Shown here one piece after another: positions 1 through 5,730 of a stretch of DNA of 10,412 bases. The stretch lies in assembly GCA_026770585.1 (NCBI GenBank), contig MU646464.1:109561-119972 (forward strand). The letters run 5' to 3'. Source of the stretch: Baffinella frigidus (lineage: Eukaryota; Cryptophyceae; Cryptomonadales; Baffinellaceae). The stretch's first letter is position 1, and the number at the start of each line of letters is the position of its first letter. Made by a program: the position numbers and the translations under genes. The notes under the pieces were generated by a model. It saw only the letters and a list, made by a program, of their open reading frames with translations. It ran no database searches and was not told the DNA's origin.

Positions 1-225
1 CCCTCCCCCCCTCTCCGACACACACACTCTTAACACACACTCTCTTTGGCAGAACGCGCAAGCGGCGTGCCCTCGCACCCCAGCTCAACCCCCGCGCGGG
101 CAAGGCCGTATCCGCCGCGCGATAGGCTTCAGGCTTCAGGCTTCAGGGTTTCAGAGCAAGAACCATAGGCTGAAATCACGCGGGAAATCGCGCGCCGTGT
201 CCGCAGCGCGATAGGCGTTAGGGTC
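1..225. other. Gene-free GC-rich leader with small repeats
   Basis: No supportable gene. The first 50 bases are pyrimidine-rich and CA/CT-rich low-complexity sequence. A GCTTCAG motif is repeated about three times at 125-150. A diverged direct repeat is visible: the segment around 95-133 (CGCGGGC...CCGCGCGATAGGC) recurs around 179-218 (CGCGGGA...GCAGCGCGATAGGC). Confidence 0.5.
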
Positions 226-478
226 CCCCCCCAGGATCTTACAGTAGACCTATCCCCTAACCCCTGGGGTTACTCGCGAGTGGGGGCGGTGCGTATCCTC
301 AAGCTAAGGACACGCACCGCACTTTGTGGGGTCCTAGGAACGGGCCTACCGTAGGACCCTACAGGGGTACCTCGCTCATGAGGAGGCGCACCCCCCCCAG
401 GATCTTACAGTAGGCCTAACCCCTACGGTTGTCCTGGGGGGGGTACCTCATGAGGAGGGCAAGGTCGCGTCGACCGCG
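226..478. repeat. Eroded copies of the TA-flanked fold-back families
   Basis: This stretch is assembled from degraded pieces of the elements seen intact further right. Positions 264-325 resemble a family B end (GGGGTTACTCG) and contain a hairpin: GCGGTGCGTATCCT (286-299) pairs with AGGACACGCACCGC (307-320) with one mismatch. At 360-361 a TA precedes CAGGGGTACCTCGCTC, a family A left end, but no matching right end follows. A core of eight C then AGGATCTTACAGTAG (about 391-415, and diverged at about 226-248) faces TGTCCTGGGGGGGG (430-443). Confidence 0.55.
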
Positions 479-487
479 CTATAGCCC

Positions 488-581
488 TTGAGTGGCCAGT
501 AGGCTCATACGCCCTACCGTAGGGCCGTAGGACCTGCCTAGGACCTCGTGGCCGTCAAATTTGACGGCATGGCCACTTAAG
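488..581. mobile_element. Fold-back element, family C copy 1
   Basis: The ends are an imperfect inverted repeat: CTTGAGTGGCC (488-498) against GGCCACTTAAG (571-581). Inside lie CAGTAGGCTCATACG, then the shared module CCTACCGTAGGG (513-524), then a hairpin GCCGTCAAATTTGACGGC at 551-568. Two relatives occur at about 1666-1757 and 2056-2141. No coding capacity, so it would be non-autonomous if mobile. I see no clear target-site duplication. Confidence 0.55.
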
Positions 582-588
582 AAAGACA

Positions 589-650
589 GAGGGGTTACTC
601 GAAAGTGAGGACACGCACCACCCCCAGGGTGGTCCTGAGAGTGGTCCACT
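589..650. repeat. Partial end of a family B fold-back element
   Basis: GGGGTTACTCGAAAGTGAGG and the following ACACGCACC...CCCAGGGTGGTCCT match the left arm of the intact element at 1763-1886 with several substitutions. No right arm follows, so this is a solo or truncated end. Confidence 0.55.
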
Positions 651-681
651 TAGTATTAGTGTCATAAGAAGCCAGGTATTA

Positions 682-848
682 CAGGGGTACCTTGCTCATA
701 AGAAACCGCCCCCCCCCTAGGACCACCATAGGGTCCTAGGCATAGGCCTATTGTAGGGTCCTAGGGGTAGGACCACCATAGGGCCCTAGGCATAGGCCTA
801 CTGTAGGGTCCTAGGGGGTGGCGGTTTCTTATGAGCGAGGTACTCCTG
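682..848. mobile_element. TA-flanked MITE, family A copy 1 (doubled core)
   Basis: The element starts CAGGGGTACC and ends GGTACTCCTG, with arms of roughly 40 bp (...GCTCATAAGAAACCGCC... against GGCGGTTTCTTATGAGC). It is flanked by TA on both sides (680-681 and 849-850), as expected for a 2-bp TA target-site duplication. The core is a tandem duplication of about 50 bp: GGACCACCATAGGG...CTAGGG occurs at about 720-768 and again at about 771-820. No coding capacity. TA duplication is typical of Tc1/mariner-like elements, but no transposase is present to confirm a superfamily. Confidence 0.8.
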
Positions 849-850
849 TA

Positions 851-977
851 GCCAACTGGCTTCCTGTCTTCACGAGGTCCTATGCTCCTAGGCATAGGCA
901 TAGGGGTGGCTGGAGGCGGCGATTTCGGGGGTTTCGGGCGTGTGAGACGGCGCGAGGGTTTCGGTTACGTGGCTCAC
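851..977. other. Intergenic DNA with no recognised feature
   Basis: Contains a short AGGCATAGGCATAGG repeat near 890 and a GTTTCGGG-rich stretch near 930-955. I see no gene, element end or RNA gene. Confidence 0.4.
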
Positions 978-1182
978 AACCTGTGGGTGTCTAGGATCTA
1001 AGGGCATACGGACGCAAGGTTATGAGCACGCCTAGATCTGAAGCAACCTTGCGTCCTTAGGCCCTTAGATCCTGGATACCCACATAACCTGTGTAGTGCG
1101 CGGGCGAAGGGGTGGTGCGTTGGATGGTAAACCGAGGCTCGGGAGTAAAGTTGACTCAAGGGGAAAGTGGCCATGGGTTGGG
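971..1182. repeat. Host repeat unit, copy 1 (split by a fold-back, lacks the family A insertion)
   Basis: Outside the fold-back at 982-1084, this unit reads GGCTCACAACCTGTG...TGCGCGG...ACCGAGGCTCGGGAGTAAAGTTGAC...GAAAGTGGCCATGGG. The same order recurs in the next unit (1183-1411). In this copy GAGTAAAGTTGAC (1143-1155) is continuous; in copy 2 the same point carries a 117-bp element. Confidence 0.7.
982..1084. mobile_element. Fold-back element, family I
   Basis: The left arm starts TGTGGGTGTCTAGGATCTAAG (982 onward) and the right arm ends with its near-perfect complement at 1084. Arms are about 40 bp with few mismatches and a loop of about 23 bp (1022-1044). AACCTGTG occurs at both edges (978-985 and 1086-1093), overlapping the arms, so the duplication length is uncertain (about 5-8 bp). 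The neighbouring repeat unit lacks it: ACTCATAACCTGAGG at 1183-1197 is uninterrupted. No coding capacity. Confidence 0.7.
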
Positions 1183-1411
1183 ACTCATAACCTGAGGAAT
1201 GCGCGGATGAAAAGGCGCCGGTTTTGAGTCGGGTGATTCACCGAGGCTCGGAGTACAGGGGTACCTCGCTCATAAGAAACCGCCCCCCCCTAGGACCCTG
1301 CAGTAGGCCTATGCCTAGGGCCCTATGGTGGTCCTAGGGGGGGGGCGGTTTCTTATGAGCGAGGCACCCCTGTAAAGTTGACCCGTTGTGCGAAAGTGGC
1401 CACGGGCTGGG
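1183..1411. repeat. Host repeat unit, copy 2 (carries the family A MITE)
   Basis: Homologous to 971-1182: ACTCATAACCTG, GCGCGGATGAA, ACCGAGGCTCGGAGTA, then the inserted element, then AAGTTGAC and GAAAGTGGCCACGGGCTGGG. It lacks the family I fold-back present in copy 1. The two units are therefore tandem duplicates, each of which received a different insertion. Confidence 0.7.
1256..1372. mobile_element. TA-flanked MITE, family A copy 2 (filled site)
   Basis: A 117-bp fold-back from CAGGGGTACC to GGCACCCCTG. The arms of about 43 bp differ by a single base in the first 35 positions plus C/G-run length. The short centre (about 1301-1330) contains AGGCCTATGCCTAGGG. TA at 1254-1255 and 1373-1374 flanks it, while the sister repeat has a single TA at 1146-1147 in GAGTAAAGTTG. 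This filled/empty comparison fixes the boundaries and the 2-bp duplication. Non-coding; it would need a transposase supplied elsewhere. Confidence 0.9.
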
Positions 1412-1665
1412 TGTCAGGCGAAGTGTTGCTGATCGACCACGCAGGGCTGGATGGGGGGTATTTCAAAGTCATTTTTTTGTGGGAAAACGGTATTCAAAAG
1501 TCAATTTTGAGAAGAAAACGGCTCCAAGGGCGCCCCAATGGCTCAAAGGGCGCCCCTGGAACACCCCCACGTAGCGCCCTGTGTGGTTTCTCAGAAGTGG
1601 GTATCTTGGCTTCTTCCTCTTGTCTGCTACAGATGTACATCGCTCATCCCTTAATTATTATTAGT
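1412..1665. other. Gene-free stretch with a small direct repeat
   Basis: Open frames here begin at non-ATG codons and show no protein-like composition, so I call no gene. AAGGGCGCCCC occurs twice (about 1525 and 1547). A T-run is present at 1470-1477. AAACGGCTCCAA at about 1517 recurs near 7071. Confidence 0.4.
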
Positions 1666-1757
1666 AAGTGACCAGTAGGCTCTTACGCCCTACCATAGGG
1701 CCCTAGGGCCTGCCTGACATCTGCTCCTGCGAAGCAGGTGTTCCCCTACAGAGGTAG
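1666..1757. mobile_element. Fold-back element, family C copy 2 (degenerate)
   Basis: AAGTGACCAGTAGGCTCTTACG followed by the module GCCCTACCATAGGGCCCTAGGG (1687-1708) aligns with family C copies at 488 and 2056. Downstream a hairpin CACCTGCTT-type pairing (ATCTGCTCCTGCGAAGCAGGTG, about 1720-1741) replaces the hairpins of the other copies. The right boundary is uncertain. Confidence 0.45.
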
Positions 1758-1762
1758 GACTA

Positions 1763-1886
1763 CAGGGGTTGCTCGAAATTAAGAACACGCACCGCCCCTA
1801 GGGTGGTCCTATGCTCCTACGTGTAGGCATAGCCCTACCGTAGGGCCCTAGGGGCGGTGTGTGTCCTTAATTTCGAGTAACCCCTG
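1763..1886. mobile_element. TA-flanked MITE, family B
   Basis: A 124-bp fold-back starting CAGGGGTTGCTCGAAATT and ending AATTTCGAGTAACCCCTG, flanked by TA at 1761-1762 and 1887-1888. Arms are about 40 bp with a few mismatches. The centre holds GTGTAGGCATAGCCCTACCGTAGGG, including the shared module. The terminal CAGGGGT and TA flanks are those of family A, but the following arm sequence differs, so the two are related families likely using one transposase. The right TA is directly continuous with a family A arm. Confidence 0.8.
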
Positions 1887-1997
1887 TACCTCGCTCATAA
1901 GAAACCGCATCCTCCTAGGACCCTACAGTAGGCCTATGCCTAGGGCCCTATGGTGGTCCTATGGGGGGGGCAGTTTCTTATGAGCGAGGTACCCCTG
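1887..1997. mobile_element. Family A MITE, copy 3 lacking its first six bases
   Basis: TACCTCGCTCATAAGAAACC (1887 onward) pairs with GTTTCTTATGAGCGAGGTAC (to 1991-1992), followed by CCCTG. The left terminal CAGGGG is missing: the family B right TA takes the place of the TA that normally follows CAGGGG. The right end is followed by CA rather than TA. Nested insertion followed by loss is plausible but not proven. Confidence 0.7.
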
Positions 1998-2055
1998 CAC
2001 CCGGTATCAAAACAGCACCCTCAGGATTGTGCCCTGGAGGCCCAGGATCCTATCC

Positions 2056-2141
2056 CTCAAGTGGCGAGTAGGCGCATACGCCCTACCGTAGGGCCCTAGG
2101 ACCTGCCTAGGACCTCTGGCCCTCAAGACCAGAGGGCTTGA
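2056..2141. mobile_element. Fold-back element, family C copy 3
   Basis: CTCAAGTGGCGAGTAGGC, then CATACGCCCTACCGTAGGG and CCCTAGGACCTGCCTAGGACC, closely match copy 1 at 488-545. The right side holds an imperfect hairpin, CTCTGGCCCTCAAGACCAGAGG, and ends GGGCTTGAG, complementary to the left CTCAAG. Copies 1 and 3 share the left two thirds but differ in the right hairpin. Confidence 0.55.
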
Positions 2142-2287
2142 GCAGCCCCCCACCATTCCGGAGGGTACCGGTACATGCCACCTGCCCGGGCTGTAGCCTA
2201 CAGCCCTGCTTTACACCAGCAGACGTCAATTAATTCACACTGCTGTTTCAAAATTGGAGCAAGGGGTTTTGTGAAAATGCGTTTGAA

Positions 2288-2313
2288 GTGTACGTACCGT
2301 TTGGTACGTACAC
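2288..2313. promoter_or_regulatory. Perfect 11-bp hairpin upstream of the gene
   Basis: GTGTACGTACC (2288-2298), loop GTTT (2299-2302), GGTACGTACAC (2303-2313). The stem is perfect and lies about 170 bp before the chosen ATG. The function is unknown: it could be a transcription-factor site, part of an untranslated leader, or an element remnant. The regulatory label is inference. Confidence 0.4.
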
Positions 2314-2443
2314 AGGTCACGCGGAACGGTCACTGTCTCGGGCTGGAGACACATCGATTCGCGCACGTACCGAAGCATGTTTCAAACGTGGGAAAATGGT
2401 CACGTCCACAAAACACACCGTTTCGAATAGAAGGGCGAATGGT

Positions 2444-2449
2444 TATAAG
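2444..2449 (+). promoter_or_regulatory. Weak TATA-like motif
   Basis: TATAAG lies 37 bp before the ATG at 2486. If it acts as a TATA box the 5' leader would be very short. Many complex-plastid algae rarely use TATA boxes, so this may be chance. Confidence 0.15.
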
Positions 2450-2485
2450 GGAAAACGGCGGGGAAATCGTGCCTGCACAGCAACG

Positions 2486-3103
2486 ATGCGTGGCGCTCTC
2501 TCAATGCTGGCAATCGCCATGGCGGCACACAGCTGCGCCGCTTTTGCGCCGGCGCCGGCACTTGGTCTCGTGCGGCGCCTGCCCGCTCCCTCGGCGCTCC
2601 GCGCCCCTCTCGCCAAGCTCCACATGAAACTGTATACTCGCTCGAAGGATAACTTGATTCGCGACCGCTTGAAAAAATCGCTTGAGTTCGCTGGGTCGAA
2701 GGTCTTCCCCGCAGGAGCCGGATGGCAGGCGGCTTCCGTCTTCGCCGGCGACCTCGGGCTGGCGTCCACCTCCCTCGCCTTCTGTCTCTTGGTGGGGATC
2801 GGGAATCTTCTCGGTGTCTTCATCGGCCACAGCTTCAGCACGTTCTGGGTCAAGACCTTTTATAAGGAAGCCGCCACCAACAACCTGAACAACGAGATGC
2901 AAGTCGCGACGCTCCTCGGAGGAGCCGCCTTCTTCTCGGGCGCCATCCACCAACCAGCCCTCAACGCCATGCACGGCTACGGCTTCGGCGCCTCCTTCCT
3001 CGGCGTCGGCGTCGCGTGCTCCTTCGCCTTCTTCTTTGCGCTCCGCGCGCTCCGTGCGCTGCTCAGCTGGCGCATGGTCGCTGCCGAACCCCCAAACCCC
3101 TAA
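2486..3103 (+). CDS. Three-helix membrane protein with a bipartite plastid-targeting presequence
   Basis: A 205-residue intronless frame; I do not recognise the family. Residues 1-19 form a signal peptide (MRGALSMLAIAMAAHS then CAA) and F20 begins FAPAP, resembling the ASAFAP cleavage motif of red complex plastids. Residues 20-46 have Arg/Lys but no Asp/Glu, as in transit peptides. A mature amphipathic, charged segment follows (about 48-68, YTRSKDNLIRDRLKK). Hydrophobic spans lie at about 88-113, 138-158 and 166-188, suggesting an integral thylakoid or plastid-envelope protein. Notable residues are GNLLGVFIGH, NNLNNE between helices 1 and 2, and HQPALN after helix 2. The ATG at 2486 was chosen because it exposes the signal peptide; an in-frame ATG at 2396 would bury it. 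GC-rich third positions (GCC, CTC, TTC) contrast with the flanks and support coding. The last residues PPNP and the TAA lie in telomere-like CCCCCAAACCCCTAACCCC, so the natural C-terminus may have been lost. Sure of gene status, unsure of function. Confidence 0.75.
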   Translation: MRGALSMLAIAMAAHSCAAFAPAPALGLVRRLPAPSALRAPLAKLHMKLYTRSKDNLIRDRLKKSLEFAGSKVFPAGAGWQAASVFAGDLGLASTSLAFCLLVGIGNLLGVFIGHSFSTFWVKTFYKEAATNNLNNEMQVATLLGGAAFFSGAIHQPALNAMHGYGFGASFLGVGVACSFAFFFALRALRALLSWRMVAAEPPNP

Positions 3104-3165
3104 CCCCTCCCCCCTCACCCCTCACCCCTCACCCCTAACCCCTGCACCCTAAGCCCTCCACCCCC
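3104..3165. repeat. Short telomere-like CCCCTAA/CCCCTCA tract after the gene
   Basis: CCCCTAACCCCTCC then several CCCCTCA units and CCCCTAACCCCTGCACCCTAAGCCC. It begins inside the last codons of the gene (from about 3089) and has the C-rich orientation of all the other tracts in the window. Confidence 0.7.
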
Positions 3166-3353
3166 CTTGCTCGGATAGCGAGGGGGCAAATGGATCGGGT
3201 ATTTATGGGATGCAATGCCCATATGGGCACTGAATCCCCCACAAGTTGGACACGACTCGTACCACTTTTTGAATTCGTACCCGAAATAAAAGAATCCGTT
3301 TGCCCCCTCGCAACCCGACCCCAGGACCCCTGTGGGCGATAAATGGTTTCCAC
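3166..3353. other. Gene-free stretch
   Basis: A minus-strand frame is open through here, but it runs across repeats on both sides and shows no recognisable protein. Small symmetric motif: GCCCATATGGGC (about 3217-3228). No other feature seen. Confidence 0.35.
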
Positions 3354-3562
3354 CCTTGCGGAAGGGTCGAATCGTGTACATAATTGAAGCAAGGTCAACA
3401 GGCCATGGAGGCCCTGACTCCGAACACAGATAGCCCATTTCCTTGCCAACCCCCACAAAGCGGACTTCGAAGGGATTTCTGAAGAACCCATAAGCGATAA
3501 GACATACAACCCTTGCGAAAGGGTCGAATCGTGTACACAATTCGAGCAAGGACAACAGGCCA
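3354..3562. repeat. Direct repeat pair flanking an element fragment
   Basis: About 52 bp (CCTTGCGGAAGGGTCGAATCG... to ...AGCAAGGTCAACAGGCC, 3354-3405) recurs at 3511-3562 with about six differences. Each copy is itself weakly self-complementary (CCTTGC/GCAAGG and TCGAAT/ATTCGA). Between them, CCCTGACTCCGAACACAGATAGCCC...CCTTGCCAACCCC (about 3412-3458) also recurs at 3730-3779, followed in both places by a family D left arm (AGGGATTTCTGAA...CCCATAAGCGA). Confidence 0.7.
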
Positions 3563-3720
3563 CACAGCGGGCTTCGAAGGGATTTTCGGCCCAAATCGGC
3601 TCACCTTTCCGTTACCTTACCCGTAGGAACCCCCCTTATGCCCCTACGGGTTGTCTACCGTATGGTCCTAGGTCTTATCGCTTAAGGGTTATCCGAAATC
3701 CCTTCAAGACCGCTGTGTGG
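3560..3720. mobile_element. Fold-back element, family D copy 1
   Basis: A 161-bp element with inverted ends CCACACAGCGG (3560-3570) and CCGCTGTGTGG (3710-3720); pairing extends to about 28 bp (GGGCTTCGAAGGGATTTTCGG against CCGAAATCCCTTCAAGACC). The interior has CCGTAGGAACCCCC, CTACGGGTTG and the shared module TCTACCGTATGGTCCTAGG (3654-3672). No target-site duplication is obvious and it has no coding capacity. Confidence 0.75.
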
Positions 3721-3778
3721 CTACAAAGGCCCTGACTCCGAACACAAATAGCCCATCTTGTATTTCCTTGCCAACCCC

Positions 3779-3930
3779 CCACACCCAACTTTGAAGGGAT
3801 TTCTGAATGACCCATAAGCGACAAGACATACAACCCTACGGTAGGCAATCCGTAGGGATATAAGGGGTTCCTACGGATTAGATAATCGGCCCGAAATGGG
3901 CCGAAAATTCCTTCGTAATCCGCTGTGTGG
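3779..3930. mobile_element. Fold-back element, family D copy 2 (opposite orientation)
   Basis: Inverted relative to copy 1: a degraded CCACACCCAACTTTGAAGGG end (3779 onward), then CCCATAAGCGACAAGACATAC, CCCTACGGTAGGCAATCCG, and a well-preserved CCGCTGTGTGG end (3920-3930). Together with 3560-3720 it makes a large inverted pair. Confidence 0.7.
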
Positions 3931-4018
3931 GGGCCTTTCTGTTGCTCGGCCCAAACCCCCGGGAAATCCCTGGCCCATTTTCAGGGCTTTTTGAAAACCG
4001 TTCTGTTGGTTTCCCCTA

Positions 4019-4230
4019 TCCACTCGAGGCTGGAAGAGGGAGTATTTTAAATATGGGATTGTCAAATTTTGTACCAGTCACGGGCAAGCTCGGTCACGTA
4101 GCTCAGGAAATTCCCGGAGCTACGTGACCAAACACCCCTATTTGTGTGAAAAATCCTACCCTCCCCCCCTTCCCGGCACTTGTAAAGGAATCCCTGTTTT
4201 AGAATAGTCACATTTCTAGCCTCGAGTGGA
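4019..4230. mobile_element. MITE, family E copy 1
   Basis: 212 bp with perfect 13-bp terminal inverted repeats, TCCACTCGAGGCT (4019-4031) and AGCCTCGAGTGGA (4218-4230). The centre is a hairpin: GGTCACGTAGCTC (4092-4104) against GAGCTACGTGACC (4117-4129). The whole element matches 5871-6095 in reverse orientation, with conserved AAAACAGGGATTC, TTTGTACCAGTCACGGGC-type and ACACAAATAGG segments. No open frame of note. The duplication cannot be fixed (AT flanks are possible). Confidence 0.8.
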
Positions 4231-4660
4231 TCTTCCGGGCTTGTGCCCCTTTTGCCCGGACGAGATTTTGCCCGGATTTTCCGGGCGAGTGGCGCGGGGC
4301 AGTGCGCTGTTTGAAGAATAGTTTCTTCAAACAATCCCCTGAACCCTGAACCCTACGACGGTGCGCTGTTTGAAGAATTGTTTCACAGCGCGAGGCCCCG
4401 CCCGCCCGCCCGCCCGATAAACGCTAAACCCTAAACTCTCAAGGGCACCGTGCCCTTCAGGTCCTTGTGAAATTCTAGGGAAATGGCTCCAAAATAAATG
4501 GCTCCAAAAGTCTGTGCCCGGAAAATCCGGCCCGGAAAATCCGGGCTCAAAGTTTTTCCTGATTTTCGGGGTATTGGCTCAAAGCCCTGGATAAAATTTT
4601 CGGGGTTTTGTCAAAAAACGGGCCTTTGGAGGAGGCAAGATAAAGGCACTAACGCCTACA
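4231..4660. repeat. Short hairpin and direct-repeat cluster
   Basis: No gene. GCCCGGATTTTCCGGGC (4269-4285) recurs in complementary form at about 4516-4543 as GCCCGGAAAATCCGG twice. GTGCGCTGTTTGAAGAAT occurs at about 4301 and 4359. The first of these continues into TTTGAAGAATAGTTTCTTCAAA, a hairpin. GGCGCGGGGC (about 4290) is roughly complementary to GAGGCCCCGCC (about 4392). A CCCG run lies at 4397-4414, and AAATGGCTCCAAAA is doubled at about 4481-4508. Confidence 0.55.
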
Positions 4661-4944
4661 ACTCTAAACCCTAAACCCTAAACCCTAAACCCTAAACCCT
4701 AAACCCTAAACCCTGAAGTCTCAACCCTAAACTCTCAACCCTAAACTCTCAAACCCTAAACCACAACCCCTAAACCCTTACCCCTAAACCCTAAACCCTA
4801 AACCCTAAACCCTAATCCCTAAACCCTAAACCCTAAAACCTAAACCCTAAACCCTAAACCCTAAACCCTAAACCCTAACCCCTTACCCCTAATCCCTAAT
4901 CCCTCAACCCTCAACCCTAATCCCTCAACCCTCAACCCGCAACC

Positions 4945-4989
<45 letters not shown>

Positions 4990-4990
4990 G
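4661..4990. repeat. Interstitial telomere array: CCCTAAA grading into CCCTCAA
   Basis: Runs of exact CCCTAAA (4670-4710, 4790-4875) separated by CCCTGAA, CCCTAAT and CCCCTTA variants. From about 4905 to 4988 the unit becomes CCCTCAA, with about eight nearly identical units at the end. The C-rich strand is the + strand throughout. The complement TTTAGGG is the Arabidopsis-type telomere repeat. Confidence 0.9.
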
Positions 4991-4999
4991 ATCCTCCAG

Positions 5000-5044
5000 C
5001 TCGCGATTAGCAGCAGCAACTACCGCAACCTCAAAGTGGACGCG
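5000..5044 (+). pseudogene. Coding fragment E1, copy a
   Basis: CTCGCGATTAGCAGCAGC... reads LAISSSNYRNLKVDA. It starts directly after ...ATCCTCCAG (AG, acceptor-like) at the end of the CCCTCAA array and is cut at 5045 by a family D element piece. Its frame and codons match copy c (5532-5597). Either a duplicated scrap of an unknown gene or a small exon. Confidence 0.5.
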
Positions 5045-5234
5045 CCTAGGACCCTACGGTAGGCAATCCGTAGGGACATAGGGGGGTTCCTACTACGGTA
5101 GGCAACCCGTAGGGACATAGGGGGGTTCCTACTACGGTAGGCAACCCGTAGGGACATAGGGGGGTTCCTACCAACAAGGTAACGGAAAGGTGGCCCGAAT
5201 TGGTCCGAAAATCCCTTGGTATCCCGCTGTGTGG
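5045..5234. mobile_element. Family D element, truncated, with a 39-bp internal tandem repeat
   Basis: Begins with the shared module CCTAGGACCCTACGGTAGG (5045-5063) and ends CCGCTGTGTGG (5224-5234). The middle is three 39-bp units (5054-5092, 5093-5131, 5132-5170), CTACGGTAGGCAACCCGTAG..., the last two identical. The left terminal arm is absent; it abuts coding fragment E1 at GACGCG|CCTAGG. Confidence 0.75.
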
Positions 5235-5531
5235 AACCCCTAACCCCCAAACCCTAAACCCTAAACCCTCAAAACGCTACAGCTCGCGATTAGCCGCAGC
5301 GACTATCCCCGATCCCTCATCCCTGATCCCTCAACCAAAACCCTGAACCCTAAGCCCTAAACCCTAAGCCCTAAACCAAACCCTGAACCCTAAGCCCTAA
5401 ACAAACCCTGAACCCTAAGCCCTAAACCAAACCCTGAACCCTAAGCCCTAAACCCTCAACCCGCAAACCCTGAACCCTAAGCCCTCAACCCTCAACCATA
5501 ACACCTAAACCCGTAACCCGAATTCCTACAG
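5235..5531. repeat. Degenerate telomere-like array with a 26-bp higher-order unit
   Basis: CCCTAAA-like units interrupted by coding fragment E1 copy b at 5283. From about 5338 to 5456 a 26-bp compound unit, ACCCTGAACCCTAAG then CCCTAAACCAA, repeats about four times, showing local homogenisation of telomere variants. It ends ACCCGAATTCCTACAG just before E1 copy c. Confidence 0.8.
5283..5305 (+). pseudogene. Coding fragment E1, copy b (short)
   Basis: CTCGCGATTAGCCGCAGCGAC reads LAISRSD then passes back into telomere-like sequence. It is preceded by ...AACGCTACAG. Same start point as copies a and c. Confidence 0.45.
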
Positions 5532-5597
5532 CTGGCGATTGTCCGCAGCGACTACCGGAACCTCAAAGCCGACGCGCAGCAAGCCATCGCCTTCGGG
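5532..5597 (+). pseudogene. Coding fragment E1, copy c (most complete; exon-like)
   Basis: 66 bp, 22 codons without a stop, reading LAIVRSDYRNLK followed by ADAQQAIAFG. It is preceded by CCTACAG and followed by GTACGC, so it has acceptor- and donor-like edges and is phase 0. Copies a, b, e and the tail pieces d and f carry parts of the same reading frame. I do not recognise the protein. It could be a true exon in a gene with telomere-like introns, or a remnant trapped in the array. Confidence 0.5.
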
Positions 5598-5709
5598 GTA
5601 CGCTTATTGACACTTGTTGACTTTATTCGAAAGAGAAATGCACGGCGCAGAAATGAGGCGAGCTAGTTTCGCAAGCGTTTAGCCCTGTATGGCTTTCTTT
5701 TATCTTTAC
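5598..5709. other. Insert between duplicated E1 tails
   Basis: About 110 bp separating CAAGCCATCGCCTTCGGGGTA (ending 5600) from CAAGCCATCGCCATCGGGGTA (ending 5730). The flanking direct repeats suggest an insertion with duplicated edges or a tandem duplication. No gene seen. Confidence 0.35.
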
Positions 5710-5730
5710 CAAGCCATCGCCATCGGGGTA
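5710..5730 (+). pseudogene. Coding fragment E1, tail copy d
   Basis: Reads QAIAIG followed by GTAGAC, matching the end of copy c. Confidence 0.4.

Larger units (their letters stand above)
2142..2485. other. Upstream region of the plastid-targeted protein gene
   Basis: No separate gene is supported. The frame of the downstream gene stays open here back to about 2288, but that upstream stretch contains only a GTG and one ATG (2396). Composition changes near 2486 into the GC-rich third positions of the gene. It contains a perfect hairpin at 2288-2313 and a weak TATA-like TATAAG at 2444-2449. Confidence 0.45.

Noticed and set aside
1378-1671. 97-residue frame after the MITE
   Set aside because: Non-ATG start, runs through repeat sequence, no recognisable composition.
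2288-2485. N-terminal extension of the gene to the GTG at 2288 or ATG at 2396
   Set aside because: It would bury an excellent signal peptide, and a GTG start is not expected in a nuclear gene. The extension begins inside a hairpin.
2175-2627. Overlapping 150-residue plus-strand frame
   Set aside because: Overlaps the better-supported gene in another frame and shows no protein-like features.
2443-3118. Minus-strand frames opposite the plastid-protein gene
   Set aside because: Antisense shadows of a GC3-rich gene; the plus frame has the signal peptide and membrane spans.
3115-3594. 159-residue minus-strand frame with a Cys-Pro-x-Cys motif
   Set aside because: It spans telomere-like DNA, direct repeats and a fold-back arm, so the protein contains the same duplicated pieces. 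No recognisable domain.
5020-5250. Minus-strand repeat protein (NPPMSLRVAYRS)
   Set aside because: Translation of the 39-bp tandem repeat within a family D element.
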